Source of the DNA: Allobosea sp039673065
GTDB lineage: Bacteria > Pseudomonadota > Alphaproteobacteria > Rhizobiales > Beijerinckiaceae
DNA length: 64,000 nt
Assembly (NCBI RefSeq): GCF_039673065.1
Contig: NZ_JBDJKW010000009.1
Coordinates: 62,001 to 126,000 of the forward strand
Direction of reading: 5' to 3'
The notes beneath the pieces are model-generated. The model was not told the origin of the DNA, searched no databases, and saw only the letters and a list, made by a program, of their open reading frames with translations. A program made the position numbers and the translations under genes. Shown in pieces: positions 25,964 through 35,977 of this stretch; positions within the stretch are counted from its first letter, which is position 1, and each line of letters begins with the position of its first letter.

Positions 25964-26102
25964 GATCATCTGCCGCGACTGCGTCGGATGCACGCGAACG
26001 CGGGAAGATGTCAGAAACCCTCAAAGGATAAACAGCGCGATGGACCCGGGAGACGGCCTCGGGTCAAAGCCGCGTTAGGAAAGGCCAGCCATCATCGTCA
26101 GG

Positions 26103-27356
26103 GTGCGCAAGCTTTTACCCACGTCTGCTTCGGATGCGCTTTCGCTCCCTCGCGGAGCGTCGGACGCCGCTGCTTCGGTGCCGCGCACGCTCACCCTGCA
26201 TTTCGAGCCTAGCCTGGAGCGGCAGTACCGCCTCGCCATGCGGGCGGACCAGCGGCGCGCCACCTTCGTCTGCGTGACGGTCGCCTTCGCGATCTGGATC
26301 ACCTTCTTCGGGCTCGATCTGCTGCGCCTCGACAAGGCGGGGCAGCTCCCGCCCTATGGCGATCACGGCCTGATGAGCGCGCTGGTCTTGCGCATCGGGG
26401 TGCTCACGCTGATGATCTGGCTGCAATGGCGGCTGGCCACCAGCGATGCGAGCTTCGCCTATCACCGGATCTCCGGCTGCCTGATCGCCGCGATAGGCAT
26501 CGCCGGCGCCTATATCGCCAGCACCTACAAGGCGCGCGGCCTGCCTCATGCCGACATCGCCCAGATCGTTATCGTGGTTGCGGTGTTCCTGCCGATCGGG
26601 CTGACGATCGTGCAGGCCACTGCGGTGGCCGCCCTGGTCGCCTTCGCCACCGCCATGCTCGGCTTCGTGATGACCGATCCGAGCTTCTGGGCGGAGCATG
26701 CCCGGCTCTGCGTCGTGATGCTCTGCGCGATCCTGGTCAGCGGCGTCGGCGGCTGGCTGCGCGAGCGCGCCGAGCGCGATCACTTCCTGCTGCGGCGCAT
26801 CCTGCACGACCGCGCCTTGTCCGATCCGCTGACCGGCATCGCCAATCGCCGCGCCTTCGAGGAACATGTCGCGCTGGCGCTGCGGCAGGCGCGGCGCGAC
26901 GGCGTGCCGGTGGTCTTCGCCGTGCTCGATGTCGACCATTTCAAGCGCTACAACGACCGCTATGGCCACGAGCTCGGCGACCGCGCGCTGCGTAAGGTCG
27001 CCCGTGCGATCGAATCCTGCCTGCGGCGGCCGATGGACATGGTCGGCCGCATCGGCGGTGAGGAATTCGGGCTGCTGCTTTACGAATGTCGCCCCGATGT
27101 CGCCGAGGCCTACTTCAACGCCATCGTCGCGGCGATCGAGACGCTCGCCATCCCGCACGAGGCATCGCTCACAGCCGCGCATCTCACGGCGACGCTGGGC
27201 GGCACCGCCTTCGACGGGCGCGAGGAGGCGGCCGAGCTCTACAGCCGCGCCGACGCGGTCCTCTATCGGGCCAAGGCCGATGGCCGCAACCGCGCGCGCT
27301 TCGAGGAATCCGCCGAATGGGAACCCGGAACGCCACGGGCCATGCTGCCGGGCTGA
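26103..27356 (+). CDS. Membrane-bound diguanylate cyclase (GGDEF)
   Basis: A 417-aa protein: about 50 residues of leader, five or six membrane helices (residues 50-215), then a GGDEF domain (about 240-400). The active site is GGEEF in GRIGGEEFGLLLYE, which is catalytically competent. RPMD five residues earlier forms the inhibitory I-site (RxxD), so product inhibition by c-di-GMP is expected. It would make c-di-GMP in response to a signal sensed at the membrane. The start is uncertain: the GTG at 26103 has no close SD, although AGGAAAGG lies 19 bases upstream behind a tiny 12-codon open frame (26040-26078). Confidence 0.88.
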   Translation: MRKLLPTSASDALSLPRGASDAAASVPRTLTLHFEPSLERQYRLAMRADQRRATFVCVTVAFAIWITFFGLDLLRLDKAGQLPPYGDHGLMSALVLRIGVLTLMIWLQWRLATSDASFAYHRISGCLIAAIGIAGAYIASTYKARGLPHADIAQIVIVVAVFLPIGLTIVQATAVAALVAFATAMLGFVMTDPSFWAEHARLCVVMLCAILVSGVGGWLRERAERDHFLLRRILHDRALSDPLTGIANRRAFEEHVALALRQARRDGVPVVFAVLDVDHFKRYNDRYGHELGDRALRKVARAIESCLRRPMDMVGRIGGEEFGLLLYECRPDVAEAYFNAIVAAIETLAIPHEASLTAAHLTATLGGTAFDGREEAAELYSRADAVLYRAKADGRNRARFEESAEWEPGTPRAMLPG

Positions 27357-27422
27357 AGGGTGCTTGCGGATCGACGGCGCTGCGGGCAAGGCTCCGCCCA
27401 TCGTCGCTCCGCCGAGGTGCCC

Positions 27423-28613
27423 ATGACCGCCGCCGCTTCCGTTCCGCCCGTCGCGCCACGTCCCGCCGCCCGCGCCGAGGCCGTCTCGCCCTTCATCGTG
27501 ATGGACGTGATGAACGCCGCCGCGGCCATAGAGCGCACCGGTGGTTCCGTCGTGCATATGGAGGTCGGCCAGCCATCGGCCCCGACGCCAGCCAGCATCC
27601 GCTCCGCCGCCGGTCGCGCGCTGGAGGACGGGCGCATCGGCTATACCCAGGCGCTGGGCATTCCCTCGCTGCGCGCGCGCATCGCGCGCCATTACCATGA
27701 CAGCTACGGCGTCTCCGTGCCGCCGGAGCGCGTCGTAGTGACGACCGGCTCCTCCGGCGGCTTCATCCTGGCCTTCCTCGCCTGTTTCGAGCCGGGTGCG
27801 CGCGTCGCGATCACGGCGCCGGGCTACCCGGCCTATCGCAACATCCTGGTGGCGCTGGGGCTCGAGCCGGTGGCGATCCCCGTCGGGCCGGAGACGCGCT
27901 ATGCGCTGACGCCCGAACTGATCGCCCGCGCCCATGAGCAGGCGCCGCTGGCGGGCGTGCTCACCATGAGCCCCGGCAACCCGACCGGCGTGGTGATGTC
28001 GCCCCAGGCCATCGCCGACGTCGGCGCCGAGTGCCGCCGCCTCGGGCTCTGGTACATCTCGGACGAGATCTATCATGGGCTGACCTATGACGAGCCGGCC
28101 ATGACGGCGCTCGCGGTCGATCAGGACGCGATCATCGTCAACTCCTTCTCGAAATACTACTGCATGACCGGCTGGCGCGTCGGCTGGCTCGTGGTGCCGG
28201 AGCGGCTGGTGCGCACCATTGAGCGGCTGCAGCAGAATCTCTCGATCTCGGTGCCGATGCTGAGCCAGGTCGCGGGCGAGGCGGCCTTCGACGCGGTCGA
28301 GGAATGCGAGGCGATCAAGGCCGGCTATGCGGAGAACCGCGACTATCTGCTGAAGGCGCTGCCGGAAATCGGCCTCGGCGACTTCCTGCCGGTCGACGGC
28401 GGCTTCTACGTCTATCTCGACATCGGGCGCTATTCGAACGATTCCATGAGCTTCTGCCGCGACGCGCTCGAGCGCGCCGGCGTCGCGATCACCCCGGGGC
28501 TCGACTTCGACGAGGCGCGCGGCGCGCGCACCGTCAGGCTCTCCTTCGCCGGATCGCTCGCCGAATGCCACGATGCGGTCGCGCGCCTCGGGGCCTGGCT
28601 GAAGACCCGCTGA
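27423..28613 (+). CDS. Class I/II pyridoxal-phosphate aminotransferase
   Basis: A 396-aa fold-type I aminotransferase. It has GRIGYTQALGIPSLRARIA, the glycine-rich TTGSSGGFILAF, the substrate loop MSPGNPTGV, the aspartate in YISDEIYHGLTYD and the PLP lysine in SFSKYYCMTGWRVGW. The terminal arginine region TVRLSFAG is present. The amino donor and acceptor are unknown; the family includes aspartate, aromatic and alanine aminotransferases. It follows the cyclase by 66 bases. Confidence 0.9.
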   Translation: MTAAASVPPVAPRPAARAEAVSPFIVMDVMNAAAAIERTGGSVVHMEVGQPSAPTPASIRSAAGRALEDGRIGYTQALGIPSLRARIARHYHDSYGVSVPPERVVVTTGSSGGFILAFLACFEPGARVAITAPGYPAYRNILVALGLEPVAIPVGPETRYALTPELIARAHEQAPLAGVLTMSPGNPTGVVMSPQAIADVGAECRRLGLWYISDEIYHGLTYDEPAMTALAVDQDAIIVNSFSKYYCMTGWRVGWLVVPERLVRTIERLQQNLSISVPMLSQVAGEAAFDAVEECEAIKAGYAENRDYLLKALPEIGLGDFLPVDGGFYVYLDIGRYSNDSMSFCRDALERAGVAITPGLDFDEARGARTVRLSFAGSLAECHDAVARLGAWLKTR

Positions 28614-28673
28614 ACGGCGCTTGCCAAGCCGGGCTCCCCGACAGCACTCTGGCGTGCTGTTTGGAGAGCGCAC

Positions 28674-30959
28674 ATGCGTCGCACGGGCATCGGGTCGTGG
28701 TTGGGTCGGGCTGTCGCTCTCTGGCTGGCCATGGCGGCCTCGGCGGCCATCGCGCAACAGCAGGAGAGGCCACCGACCCCCGCGGCCGGCGAGCCCGTGA
28801 CGCTGACGCTGCGCGGCGACGAGAGCTCGGAGGCCGTGCGTCGGCTGGTCGAGGCGCTCGCCGCCGATGGCCGCAAGATCGAGCTGCGCTTCTCCTCCGC
28901 ACCGGCCGCGGAGGTCGCACCCGCCGCCAAGGCGCCCGGGGGCAAGGGCGGCAAGGCCGCGCCGCCGGCCGCCGCCGCTGCGCCCACCGGGGCGGAGGAC
29001 GAGCCGAGCGGGGTCGAGCAGGCCTGGGACAATTTCAACGATGGGCTGGGGCAGGGTGTGCGCGCGCTGCCGGGCCTGGCGGCGCTGCCGCAGGACTGGG
29101 CACGCGGCTGGGCCGCCAACGTCAACCCGCAGGCCGGCCGCCATGTCGTGCTCATCATCCTCGCCGGCCTCGCCGCGTCCGGCATCGTGCGGCTGGCGAC
29201 GGCGGGCTTCTTCCGTCGCCGCCTGCAGCCGCAGGCCGCCTATTTCACCGCGCGGCTACGGGCGTCCGGCTACGGGCTGGCCCAGGACCTCCTCACCATC
29301 CTGGTCTGGCTGATCGTGGCGCGCGGCGCGCGGGCGCTGCTGCTGCCGGAGGTCGACCTCGCGCATCACCTGCTCTCCGGCATCGTCAACGGCTCGGCGA
29401 TCGGCGCGACCTACGTCGCCGTCGCCCGCTTCCTGCTCGCGCCCGGTGCCCCCGAGCGCCGGCTGATGCCGCTGCCGCGGGCCGAACGGCATGTCCGCGC
29501 CATCACGCTCTATGCGGTGATGGTGCCGGTCTCGATCGTCGCGGCGCTGCTGGCCTATCGCGTCGCCTCCGGCCCGGAGCCGGTCGCGGCGCTGGTCGCG
29601 ATCAGCGGGCTGTTGCTCTGCCTCTACAAGATCTGGTGGCTGCTCGACGCGCGCCACGATCTCACCGCCCTGGTGATCAGCGGCGCCGCCGGCGGGGCGC
29701 TGTCGCCCTGGCGGCTCTATCTCGCGCGCATGCTGCCCTGGATCTACATCGCCATCGCGCTGCTGCTCTGGGCCATCGGCCGGGCCGCGGCGAGCATGCC
29801 CGATGGCGGCCGCTGGGCGGAAGCCGCGGAGCTGACGCAGATCATCGTCGCCCTGGTGCCGATCCTCTCCGTCGGCGTCACCAGCTTCCTGGCCTGCCGG
29901 CAGGCGCGCCGGGCCGAGATCGCGGCGCCGACTCCGCTCTCGCGCGCGGTCGGCAGCGCGATGCGGGCCGCGGCCGGCGGCCTGATGTGGGCCTGCGGCT
30001 TCTATCTCGTCGCGCGGATCTGGGCCGGGCTTCTCTTCGCGATGAGCATGGACCAGTTCATGGCCTTCATGCACCGCATGCTCGGCATCGCGGCGCTCGC
30101 CTTCGCCGGCTGGGTCGCGCTCGTCTTCCTGCGCAGCTTCTTCGATGCCTATACGCCGCGTCGCGGCCCCGTCATGCCGGGCGACGAGGATGCGGAGCCC
30201 GAGGACAGCGTGCCCTCGCGGCTCGCCACGGTGATGCCTGTGCTGCGCGGCGTCGTGCTCGGCGCGGTGATCGGCCTGACCGTGCTGGTGCTGCTCTCGC
30301 GGCTCGGCGTCGATATCGGCCCGCTGCTCGCCGGCTTCGGCATTCTCGGCCTCGCGGTCTCCTTCGGCTCGCAGGCGCTGGTGCGCGACATCGTCTCCGG
30401 CTTCTTCTTCATGATCGAGGACGCCTTCCGGGTCGGCGAATATGTCGATACCGGCAGGCTCAAGGGCACTGTCGAGAAGATCTCGCTGCGCTCCATGCAG
30501 CTGCGCCATCAGAGCGGGCAGGTGCACACCGTGCCCTTCGGCCAGATCGCCTCGCTGACCAATGCCAGCCGCGACTGGGCGACGGTGAAGTTCAACGTGC
30601 GCCTCGACCATTCCGCCGACATCGAGCAGGCGCGCAAGACCATCAAGAAGATCGGCGCCGCACTGCTCGAGGATCCGGAGTTCGGGCCCAATTTCATCGC
30701 GCAGCTGAAGATGCAGGGCGTGGCCGACATCACGGACCAGGCGATCGTCGTCCGCCTCAAGTTCACCGCCAAGCCGCGCCACGCCTCGCTGCTGCAGCGC
30801 GAGGCGCTGAAGCGGGTCTATCGCGGCCTGAACGAGGCGGGCATCCCCTTCGCCTCGAACGCCGTGACCGTGCGCGAGGGCGCCGGCCGTCCGGCTACCG
30901 GTGGGGCGGCGGCGATGGCGAGCGTGCCGCCGCCGGTGCCGGTGCCGCAGCCGGGCTGA
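28674..30959 (+). CDS. Mechanosensitive channel of the MscS family (large type)
   Basis: A 761-aa protein with a signal peptide (cut near AAIAQQ), a periplasmic region rich in Ala/Gly/Lys (residues 30-150), about ten helices, and a C-terminal MscS core. The pore helix and beta domain show AGFGILGLAVSFGSQALVRD, SGFFFMIEDAFRVGEYVD and GTVEKISLRSMQLRHQSGQV, followed by the vestibule domain. It opens under membrane tension to release solutes on hypo-osmotic shock. The tail is proline-rich. Transcribed toward the RNase E gene. Confidence 0.92.
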   Translation: MRRTGIGSWLGRAVALWLAMAASAAIAQQQERPPTPAAGEPVTLTLRGDESSEAVRRLVEALAADGRKIELRFSSAPAAEVAPAAKAPGGKGGKAAPPAAAAAPTGAEDEPSGVEQAWDNFNDGLGQGVRALPGLAALPQDWARGWAANVNPQAGRHVVLIILAGLAASGIVRLATAGFFRRRLQPQAAYFTARLRASGYGLAQDLLTILVWLIVARGARALLLPEVDLAHHLLSGIVNGSAIGATYVAVARFLLAPGAPERRLMPLPRAERHVRAITLYAVMVPVSIVAALLAYRVASGPEPVAALVAISGLLLCLYKIWWLLDARHDLTALVISGAAGGALSPWRLYLARMLPWIYIAIALLLWAIGRAAASMPDGGRWAEAAELTQIIVALVPILSVGVTSFLACRQARRAEIAAPTPLSRAVGSAMRAAAGGLMWACGFYLVARIWAGLLFAMSMDQFMAFMHRMLGIAALAFAGWVALVFLRSFFDAYTPRRGPVMPGDEDAEPEDSVPSRLATVMPVLRGVVLGAVIGLTVLVLLSRLGVDIGPLLAGFGILGLAVSFGSQALVRDIVSGFFFMIEDAFRVGEYVDTGRLKGTVEKISLRSMQLRHQSGQVHTVPFGQIASLTNASRDWATVKFNVRLDHSADIEQARKTIKKIGAALLEDPEFGPNFIAQLKMQGVADITDQAIVVRLKFTAKPRHASLLQREALKRVYRGLNEAGIPFASNAVTVREGAGRPATGGAAAMASVPPPVPVPQPG

Positions 30960-31042
30960 GCGCCGTCGGCGTCACGGCGATAGAGCGGTAAGCGAGGCCG
31001 CCGAAGTCGCGGCCGGATCGACCTCCCCGCAAGGGCGCATAA

Positions 31043-31075
31043 GAAAAGGCCCGCCGCGCAGCGCGCGGCGGGCCT
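31043..31075 (-). terminator. Intrinsic terminator of the RNase E gene
   Basis: A perfect 13-bp stem (31047-31059 with 31063-31075) followed on the minus strand by TTTTCTT. It lies 25 bases after the RNase E stop codon; the MscS gene converges from the other side. Confidence 0.9.
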
Positions 31076-31099
31076 CGTCCTATCGGTTTGCTCGGGCCG

Positions 31100-33919
31100 T
31101 TACTTGCGGCCGGCGAGGCGGTTCCACCAGCCACCGCGCTTCGGGCGGTCCGGGTCGGGTGTCGTCAGCACGACGGCGACCGGCTCCTCCTGAACCACCG
31201 GGTGCGCCGGCTCGGGCTCCTCCGCCACCGGGGCGGGCTGCTCGGCCGGGGCTGCGGCGGGCTCTTCGGCGACGGGTGCCGGGGCGGTCTCCGCCTTGGG
31301 CTTGGCCTTGGCCTTGGCCTCGACCGGAGCCTGCTCGGCCTCGGCCTCGGCGGCCGGAGCGGCCTTCTTGCGGGTGCGGCTGCGCTTCGGCTTCTCGGCC
31401 GGGGCGGCTTCGGCCGGAGCTTCCGCCTCGGCGGCCGGCTCGCCCGCGACGGTCTCGGCATCGGCCTTCTTTGCGCGGCTGCGGCGGGCCCGCTTCGGCT
31501 TCTCCTCGCTCGCCGGTGCGGCCTCCTCGGCCACAGGGGCGGGCGCCGCCTCGGTCGCGGACGCTGCCTCGGCCTCGGCCGGGGCGGACGCGTCGGCGCC
31601 AGCCTCGGCAGGCTCGGCGCTCACGGCCTCGTCCTCGTCGCCGGCCTCGCCGTCATCCGAATCGCTCTCGCCGGAAGCGCCGTTCTGCGCCTGGTCGTCG
31701 TCGCGCTCGCCACCACGCCGGCGGCGGCGGCGCCGGCGGCGGCGCTTGCTGCCGTCGCCACGGGCCTCCTGCTGCTCCTCGCCCTCGGCGGCCGGAGCGG
31801 CCTCAGCCGTGGCGTCGGCCTCGGCTTCGGTCTCGCCGTCGATCTCGACGATGTCCTCCTCCTCGACCTCCTCGACGATGGTCTCGGCGCGCATCGCGCT
31901 CGGTGTGGCGATGCGGTTCTCGTTGCCGACGAACTCGCCGCGCTCGACCTCGAAATAGCGAGTGCCGAGCAGGGCCGTGTCGGCCGAGATGGTGATCGCG
32001 ATGTTGAAGCGCTCCTCCAGGTCGCGCAGATGGGCACGCTTCTGGTTGAGCACGTAGAGCGCGACCTCGGGACGGGTCCGGACCTCGAGATTGTGCGAGG
32101 CGCTCTTGATCAGCGCTTCCTCGAGCGCGCGCAGGATCTGCAGCGCGACCGACGGCGTCGAGCGCACCAGGCCGGCGCCGGCGCAATGCGGGCACGGCAC
32201 CGAGGAGCTTTCCAGAACGCCGGTGCGGATGCGCTGGCGCGACATCTCCAGCAGGCCGAAGGCCGAGATGCGGCCGACCTGGATGCGCGCCCGGTCGTTC
32301 TTCAGGCACTCCTTGAGCTTCTTCTCGACCGCCCGGTTGTTCCGGTTCTCCTCCATGTCGATGAAGTCGATCACGATCAGGCCGGCGAGGTCGCGCAGGC
32401 GCAGCTGCCGCGAGATCTCCTCGGCCGCCTCGAGATTGGTCTTGAGCGCGGTGTCCTCGATATTGTGCTCGCGGGTCGAGCGGCCCGAGTTGATGTCGAT
32501 CGCGACCAGCGCCTCGGTCTGGTTGATCACCAGATAGCCGCCGGACTTCAGCGTCACCGTGCTGGAGAACATCGCGTCGAGCTGGCTCTCCACGCCGAAG
32601 CGGGCGAAGAGCGGGGTCTGCTCGCGATAGGGCTTCACGCTCTTGGCATGGCTCGGCATGAGCATGCGCATGAAGTCCTTGGCCTCGCGATAGGCCTCCT
32701 CGCCGGCGACGTGAACCTCGTCGATGTCCTTGTTGTAGAGGTCGCGGATCGAGCGTTTGACGAGGTTGCCCTCCTCATAGACCAGCGCGGGCGCCACCGA
32801 GCCGAGCGTCAGCTCGCGCACGCTCTCCCACATCCGCATCAGGTATTCGTAGTCGCGCCGGATCTCCGGCTTGGTGCGCGAGGCGCCGGCCGTGCGCAGG
32901 ATGATCCCCATGCCCTCCGGAACCTCGAGCTCCTGGGCGATCTCCTTCAGGCGCTTGCGATCCTCGGCATTGGTGATCTTGCGCGAGATGCCGCCGCCCT
33001 TGCCGGTGTTGGGCATCAGCACCGAATAGCGGCCGGCCAGCGAGAGATAGGTGGTCAGGGCGGCGCCCTTGTTGCCGCGCTCCTCCTTGACGACCTGGAC
33101 CAGGATGATCTGGCGGCGCTTGATCACCTCCTGGATCTTGTACTGGCGGCGCAGGTTGCGCGGGCGCTCCGGCATGTCGTCGAGGGCGTCGCCGCCGCCG
33201 AGCTGCTCGGGCTCTTCCTCGCCGTTCTCCTCGCCGTCGGCGTGCTCGTCGCCGTCCTCGCCGTCCTCGTCGTCCTGCGCGGGCTGGCGGGCCTCGGCGG
33301 CTTCGCCGTCCTCATGGGCGGCGGGGGCCTCGGCGGTCTCGTCGGCGACGGTCTCGAAGGTCAGCGGCGCGGCGTTCTCGGCCGTGGTCTCGCCATCGGT
33401 CTCGGTCACCGCCGGGGCGAAGACCTCGCCGAAGGCCGGCGCGCCCTCGTTGACCATGGCGGCTTCCTTGCCGTCGGTCTCGACGCGCAGCGCCTCGCCT
33501 TCCTGCGCCTCGCCCGAGGCGACCTCGGCGCTGACGGTCTCGCCGGAATCGTTCGTGCGCTTGGCGCGGTCGCGACGGTTGCGGCGGCCGCGACGCTCGC
33601 GGCGCTCCTCGTCACGCTCCTCCTCGCGCTCGGCGCGCTCCTCTTCGGCGAGCAGGGCCTGCCGGTCCGCCATCGGGATCTGGTAATAGTCGGGGTGGAT
33701 TTCGGAGAAGGCGAGGAAGCCGTGGCGGTTGCCGCCATATTCGACGAAGGCGGCCTGGAGCGAGGGTTCGACCCGCGTCACCTTGGCCAGATAGATGTTG
33801 CCGCGCAGGGGCTTCCTGCTGGCGGATTCGAAATCAAATTCCTCGATGCGCGGGCCGCGGACCACCACGACCCGGGTCTCTTCCGGGTGGGTGGCGTCGA
33901 TAAGCATCTTGTTGGGCAT
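31100..33919 (-). CDS. rne: Ribonuclease E/G
   Basis: The endonuclease that leads mRNA turnover and rRNA/tRNA processing. The 939-aa protein begins NKMLIDATHPEETRVVVVRG. Its S1 domain (residues 36-90 and again after 255) is split by a 165-residue Glu/Arg-rich insert, as in other alphaproteobacterial enzymes. The DNase I-like catalytic aspartates are in AIDINSGRSTRE and VIDFIDMEE, and the zinc-link cysteines are in CPHCAGAG. The C-terminal 320 residues are disordered, with basic blocks (KRRRRRRRRRRGGERD, KPKRARRSRAKK) for RNA binding and acidic stretches for degradosome partners, ending in a conserved WWNRL tail. A long leader precedes it. Confidence 0.96.
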   Translation of the reverse strand: MPNKMLIDATHPEETRVVVVRGPRIEEFDFESASRKPLRGNIYLAKVTRVEPSLQAAFVEYGGNRHGFLAFSEIHPDYYQIPMADRQALLAEEERAEREEERDEERRERRGRRNRRDRAKRTNDSGETVSAEVASGEAQEGEALRVETDGKEAAMVNEGAPAFGEVFAPAVTETDGETTAENAAPLTFETVADETAEAPAAHEDGEAAEARQPAQDDEDGEDGDEHADGEENGEEEPEQLGGGDALDDMPERPRNLRRQYKIQEVIKRRQIILVQVVKEERGNKGAALTTYLSLAGRYSVLMPNTGKGGGISRKITNAEDRKRLKEIAQELEVPEGMGIILRTAGASRTKPEIRRDYEYLMRMWESVRELTLGSVAPALVYEEGNLVKRSIRDLYNKDIDEVHVAGEEAYREAKDFMRMLMPSHAKSVKPYREQTPLFARFGVESQLDAMFSSTVTLKSGGYLVINQTEALVAIDINSGRSTREHNIEDTALKTNLEAAEEISRQLRLRDLAGLIVIDFIDMEENRNNRAVEKKLKECLKNDRARIQVGRISAFGLLEMSRQRIRTGVLESSSVPCPHCAGAGLVRSTPSVALQILRALEEALIKSASHNLEVRTRPEVALYVLNQKRAHLRDLEERFNIAITISADTALLGTRYFEVERGEFVGNENRIATPSAMRAETIVEEVEEEDIVEIDGETEAEADATAEAAPAAEGEEQQEARGDGSKRRRRRRRRRRGGERDDDQAQNGASGESDSDDGEAGDEDEAVSAEPAEAGADASAPAEAEAASATEAAPAPVAEEAAPASEEKPKRARRSRAKKADAETVAGEPAAEAEAPAEAAPAEKPKRSRTRKKAAPAAEAEAEQAPVEAKAKAKPKAETAPAPVAEEPAAAPAEQPAPVAEEPEPAHPVVQEEPVAVVLTTPDPDRPKRGGWWNRLAGRK

Positions 33920-34479
33920 TGGAACAGTCCATCTGCGCGACGGCCCAGGCAGCCTGTCGGCACGCGGTAATCAAACCGCGTGCGAGGGCGAGAGCATCGC
34001 GCGTCGGCCGGCGATGGCCGGCATGTTGCAGGGGGAAGTAACGGGTCGGGGGCAGGGCACGGGGGTGCATGACGGCGCGGGCGCAGGGCCCGTCACCGCT
34101 TGAGCGGTCTCGACGAAACACCGGAATGAGAAGCGGCGTCGTGTGCCCCGACATCTGACCTTTGACCTGCGGCCTGCCGGCCGGGTGGCGAGGCATTCCG
34201 CGTTCACACGCTCGCGAAAGTCCGACCCGGCATCGATCTGCTGCCTGACGCGGGTCTGTCCGCGGACGATTCTGTTGCCGGTCGCAATCTGCGCCGCTCC
34301 ACGCCAGGAAGGAGGCGGGATCGGTCGCCGTTTCGCCGGGCCCGGCAGGATCGTTGGCGACCCGTCCGGCCTGCGGCGTCGGCTTCGCAACGCGACCGAC
34401 TCCATTACAGATAGGTTGCAGTGTTTTGCAAGCAACATCGCGTGATCGCGCCGGGCCGGTTCCCGAACTGCGGCAAGCC
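33920..34479 (-). promoter_or_regulatory. Long RNase E leader and divergent promoter region
   Basis: 560 bases without a credible gene between divergent rne and the amidase gene. On the minus strand TTGCAA (34426-34431) and TGTAAT (34404-34409) are 16 bases apart and would start a transcript near 34397, giving a 5' UTR of roughly 480 bases. RNase E genes commonly have long leaders through which the enzyme cuts its own mRNA. The leader is GC-rich and should be highly structured. The promoter is inferred from consensus only. Confidence 0.5.
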
Positions 34480-35829
34480 ATGGTAACGGCCTGTCAACGA
34501 ATTGCGGCATCATTGGTTAACCATCACCGACCGCCGCGCCCGAAATTGCGGAGATCTCTCCTGCCGCGTCGCTCTCGCCATCCAGCCGCAACGGCGTCGC
34601 GCCTCCTCGCCTGGCTCGCCGCGCTGCTCGTCTGCGCCATGGCCGGTATGGCCCTGGCCAACCCGTCCGCCTCGGGCGCCCGCCCGCTGCCGGTGGCCAG
34701 CGAGGCGCGCATCGAGGCGCAGGGCGAGACGGTGCGCCTGACGCTGACCCTGTCGCAGCCGGTCACGGCCAACGCCTTCGTCATGGCGGGGCCGGACCGC
34801 GCGATCATCGACCTGCCCTCGGTCAACTTCCAGCTCGATCCGAAAGTCGGCCAGAAGGGGGCGGGTTTCGTCTCCGGCTTCCGCTACGGCCTGTTCATGG
34901 CCGACCGGGCGCGGGTGATCATCAGCCTGAGCCAGCCGGCGACGGTCTCCGACATCGCCACCCGCACGGTGCGCGGCGGCTTCGGCGAACTCGTCATCGA
35001 GCTGAAGCGGGTCAGCCGCAGCGATTTCGCCGCCGAGGCCCGCAGCGCCGCCGCCTCCGCCCGGCTGCCGCAGGTCGAGGTCGCCCCGCGCGCCGCCGGC
35101 GATTCCCGCAAGATCGTGGTGATCGACCCCGGTCATGGCGGCATCGATCCCGGCGCGGTCGTCGCCTCCATCGCCGAGAAGAGCGTGGTGCTCGCCTTCG
35201 GGCAGAAGCTGCGCGACCTGCTCGAGGCGAGCGGACGCTATCGCGTGATCATGACCCGCGACGACGACAGCTTCGTGCCGCTGGGCGAGCGGGTCCGCAT
35301 TGCCCGCGCCGCCGAGGCCAATCTCTTCATCTCGATCCATGCCGATTCGCTGGCGCGGGCGCAGGATGTGCGCGGCGCCACGATCTACACCGGCTCCGAA
35401 CGCGCGACCGACGCCGAGTCGGCCAGGCTCGCGGCCAAGGAGAACCAGGCCGACGCCGTGGCCGGGCTCGACGACAGCGAGGATCTGCACGACGTCGCCG
35501 GCATCCTGATGGATCTCGCCAAGCGCGAGACCCGGCGCTTCTCCTCGATCTTCGCGCGCAATCTCGTCGAAAATCTCGGGGCCTCGGTCCGCATGCACAA
35601 GGTGCCGGTCCGCTCGGCCGGTTTTCGCGTGCTGACGGCGCCCGACGTGCCTTCGGTGCTGATCGAGCTCGGCTACATGTCGAGCCCGAAGGATGCCGAG
35701 CTGCTGAATTCGGAAGCCTGGCGCGCCAAGGCGGCGGCGGCGGTCAACGCCGCCATCGACCAGCATTTCGAGACGACGCGCGCCCCGGCTCAGGCCGGCG
35801 GCAAGTCGGCGGCCAGCGATGGGCGGTGA
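34480..35829 (+). CDS. N-acetylmuramoyl-L-alanine amidase (AmiC type)
   Basis: A zinc amidase that cuts the bond between MurNAc and the stem peptide, needed for daughter-cell separation. About 449 aa: signal peptide (LLAWLAALLVCAMAGMALA), an N-terminal AMIN domain (about residues 65-165, binding envelope), and an Amidase_3 domain with zinc ligands in VIDPGHGGIDPG, the histidine in FISIHADSLARA and the glutamate in VLIELGYMSS. The start is uncertain. ATG 34480 is used, but TTG 34513 is equally possible, and neither has a clear SD. It is followed by the PBP1A gene, so both belong to wall growth. Confidence 0.92.
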   Translation: MVTACQRIAASLVNHHRPPRPKLRRSLLPRRSRHPAATASRLLAWLAALLVCAMAGMALANPSASGARPLPVASEARIEAQGETVRLTLTLSQPVTANAFVMAGPDRAIIDLPSVNFQLDPKVGQKGAGFVSGFRYGLFMADRARVIISLSQPATVSDIATRTVRGGFGELVIELKRVSRSDFAAEARSAAASARLPQVEVAPRAAGDSRKIVVIDPGHGGIDPGAVVASIAEKSVVLAFGQKLRDLLEASGRYRVIMTRDDDSFVPLGERVRIARAAEANLFISIHADSLARAQDVRGATIYTGSERATDAESARLAAKENQADAVAGLDDSEDLHDVAGILMDLAKRETRRFSSIFARNLVENLGASVRMHKVPVRSAGFRVLTAPDVPSVLIELGYMSSPKDAELLNSEAWRAKAAAAVNAAIDQHFETTRAPAQAGGKSAASDGR

Positions 35830-35977
35830 GGGCTGGCGAAGATGGCGGCTGTTGTCCAGAGGCCACGGTTCCGCCATCAGCGCCATGTTATAGACAGCGT
35901 TTAAAGAGCGTTACGCAGGGCAGGGCGCGCAGGGCGATTCGCGCGCGACGGCCGGCAGACTGAGGTCAGGTTTCTCG

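Noticed and set aside
28304..30991. An 895-codon open frame overlapping the aminotransferase and MscS genes
   Set aside because: Alternate-frame Arg/Ala-rich sequence with no family resemblance.
31088..33970. A 960-codon open frame antisense to RNase E
   Set aside because: Leu/Gly/Asp-rich shadow of a GC-rich gene; no SD, domain or plausible start.
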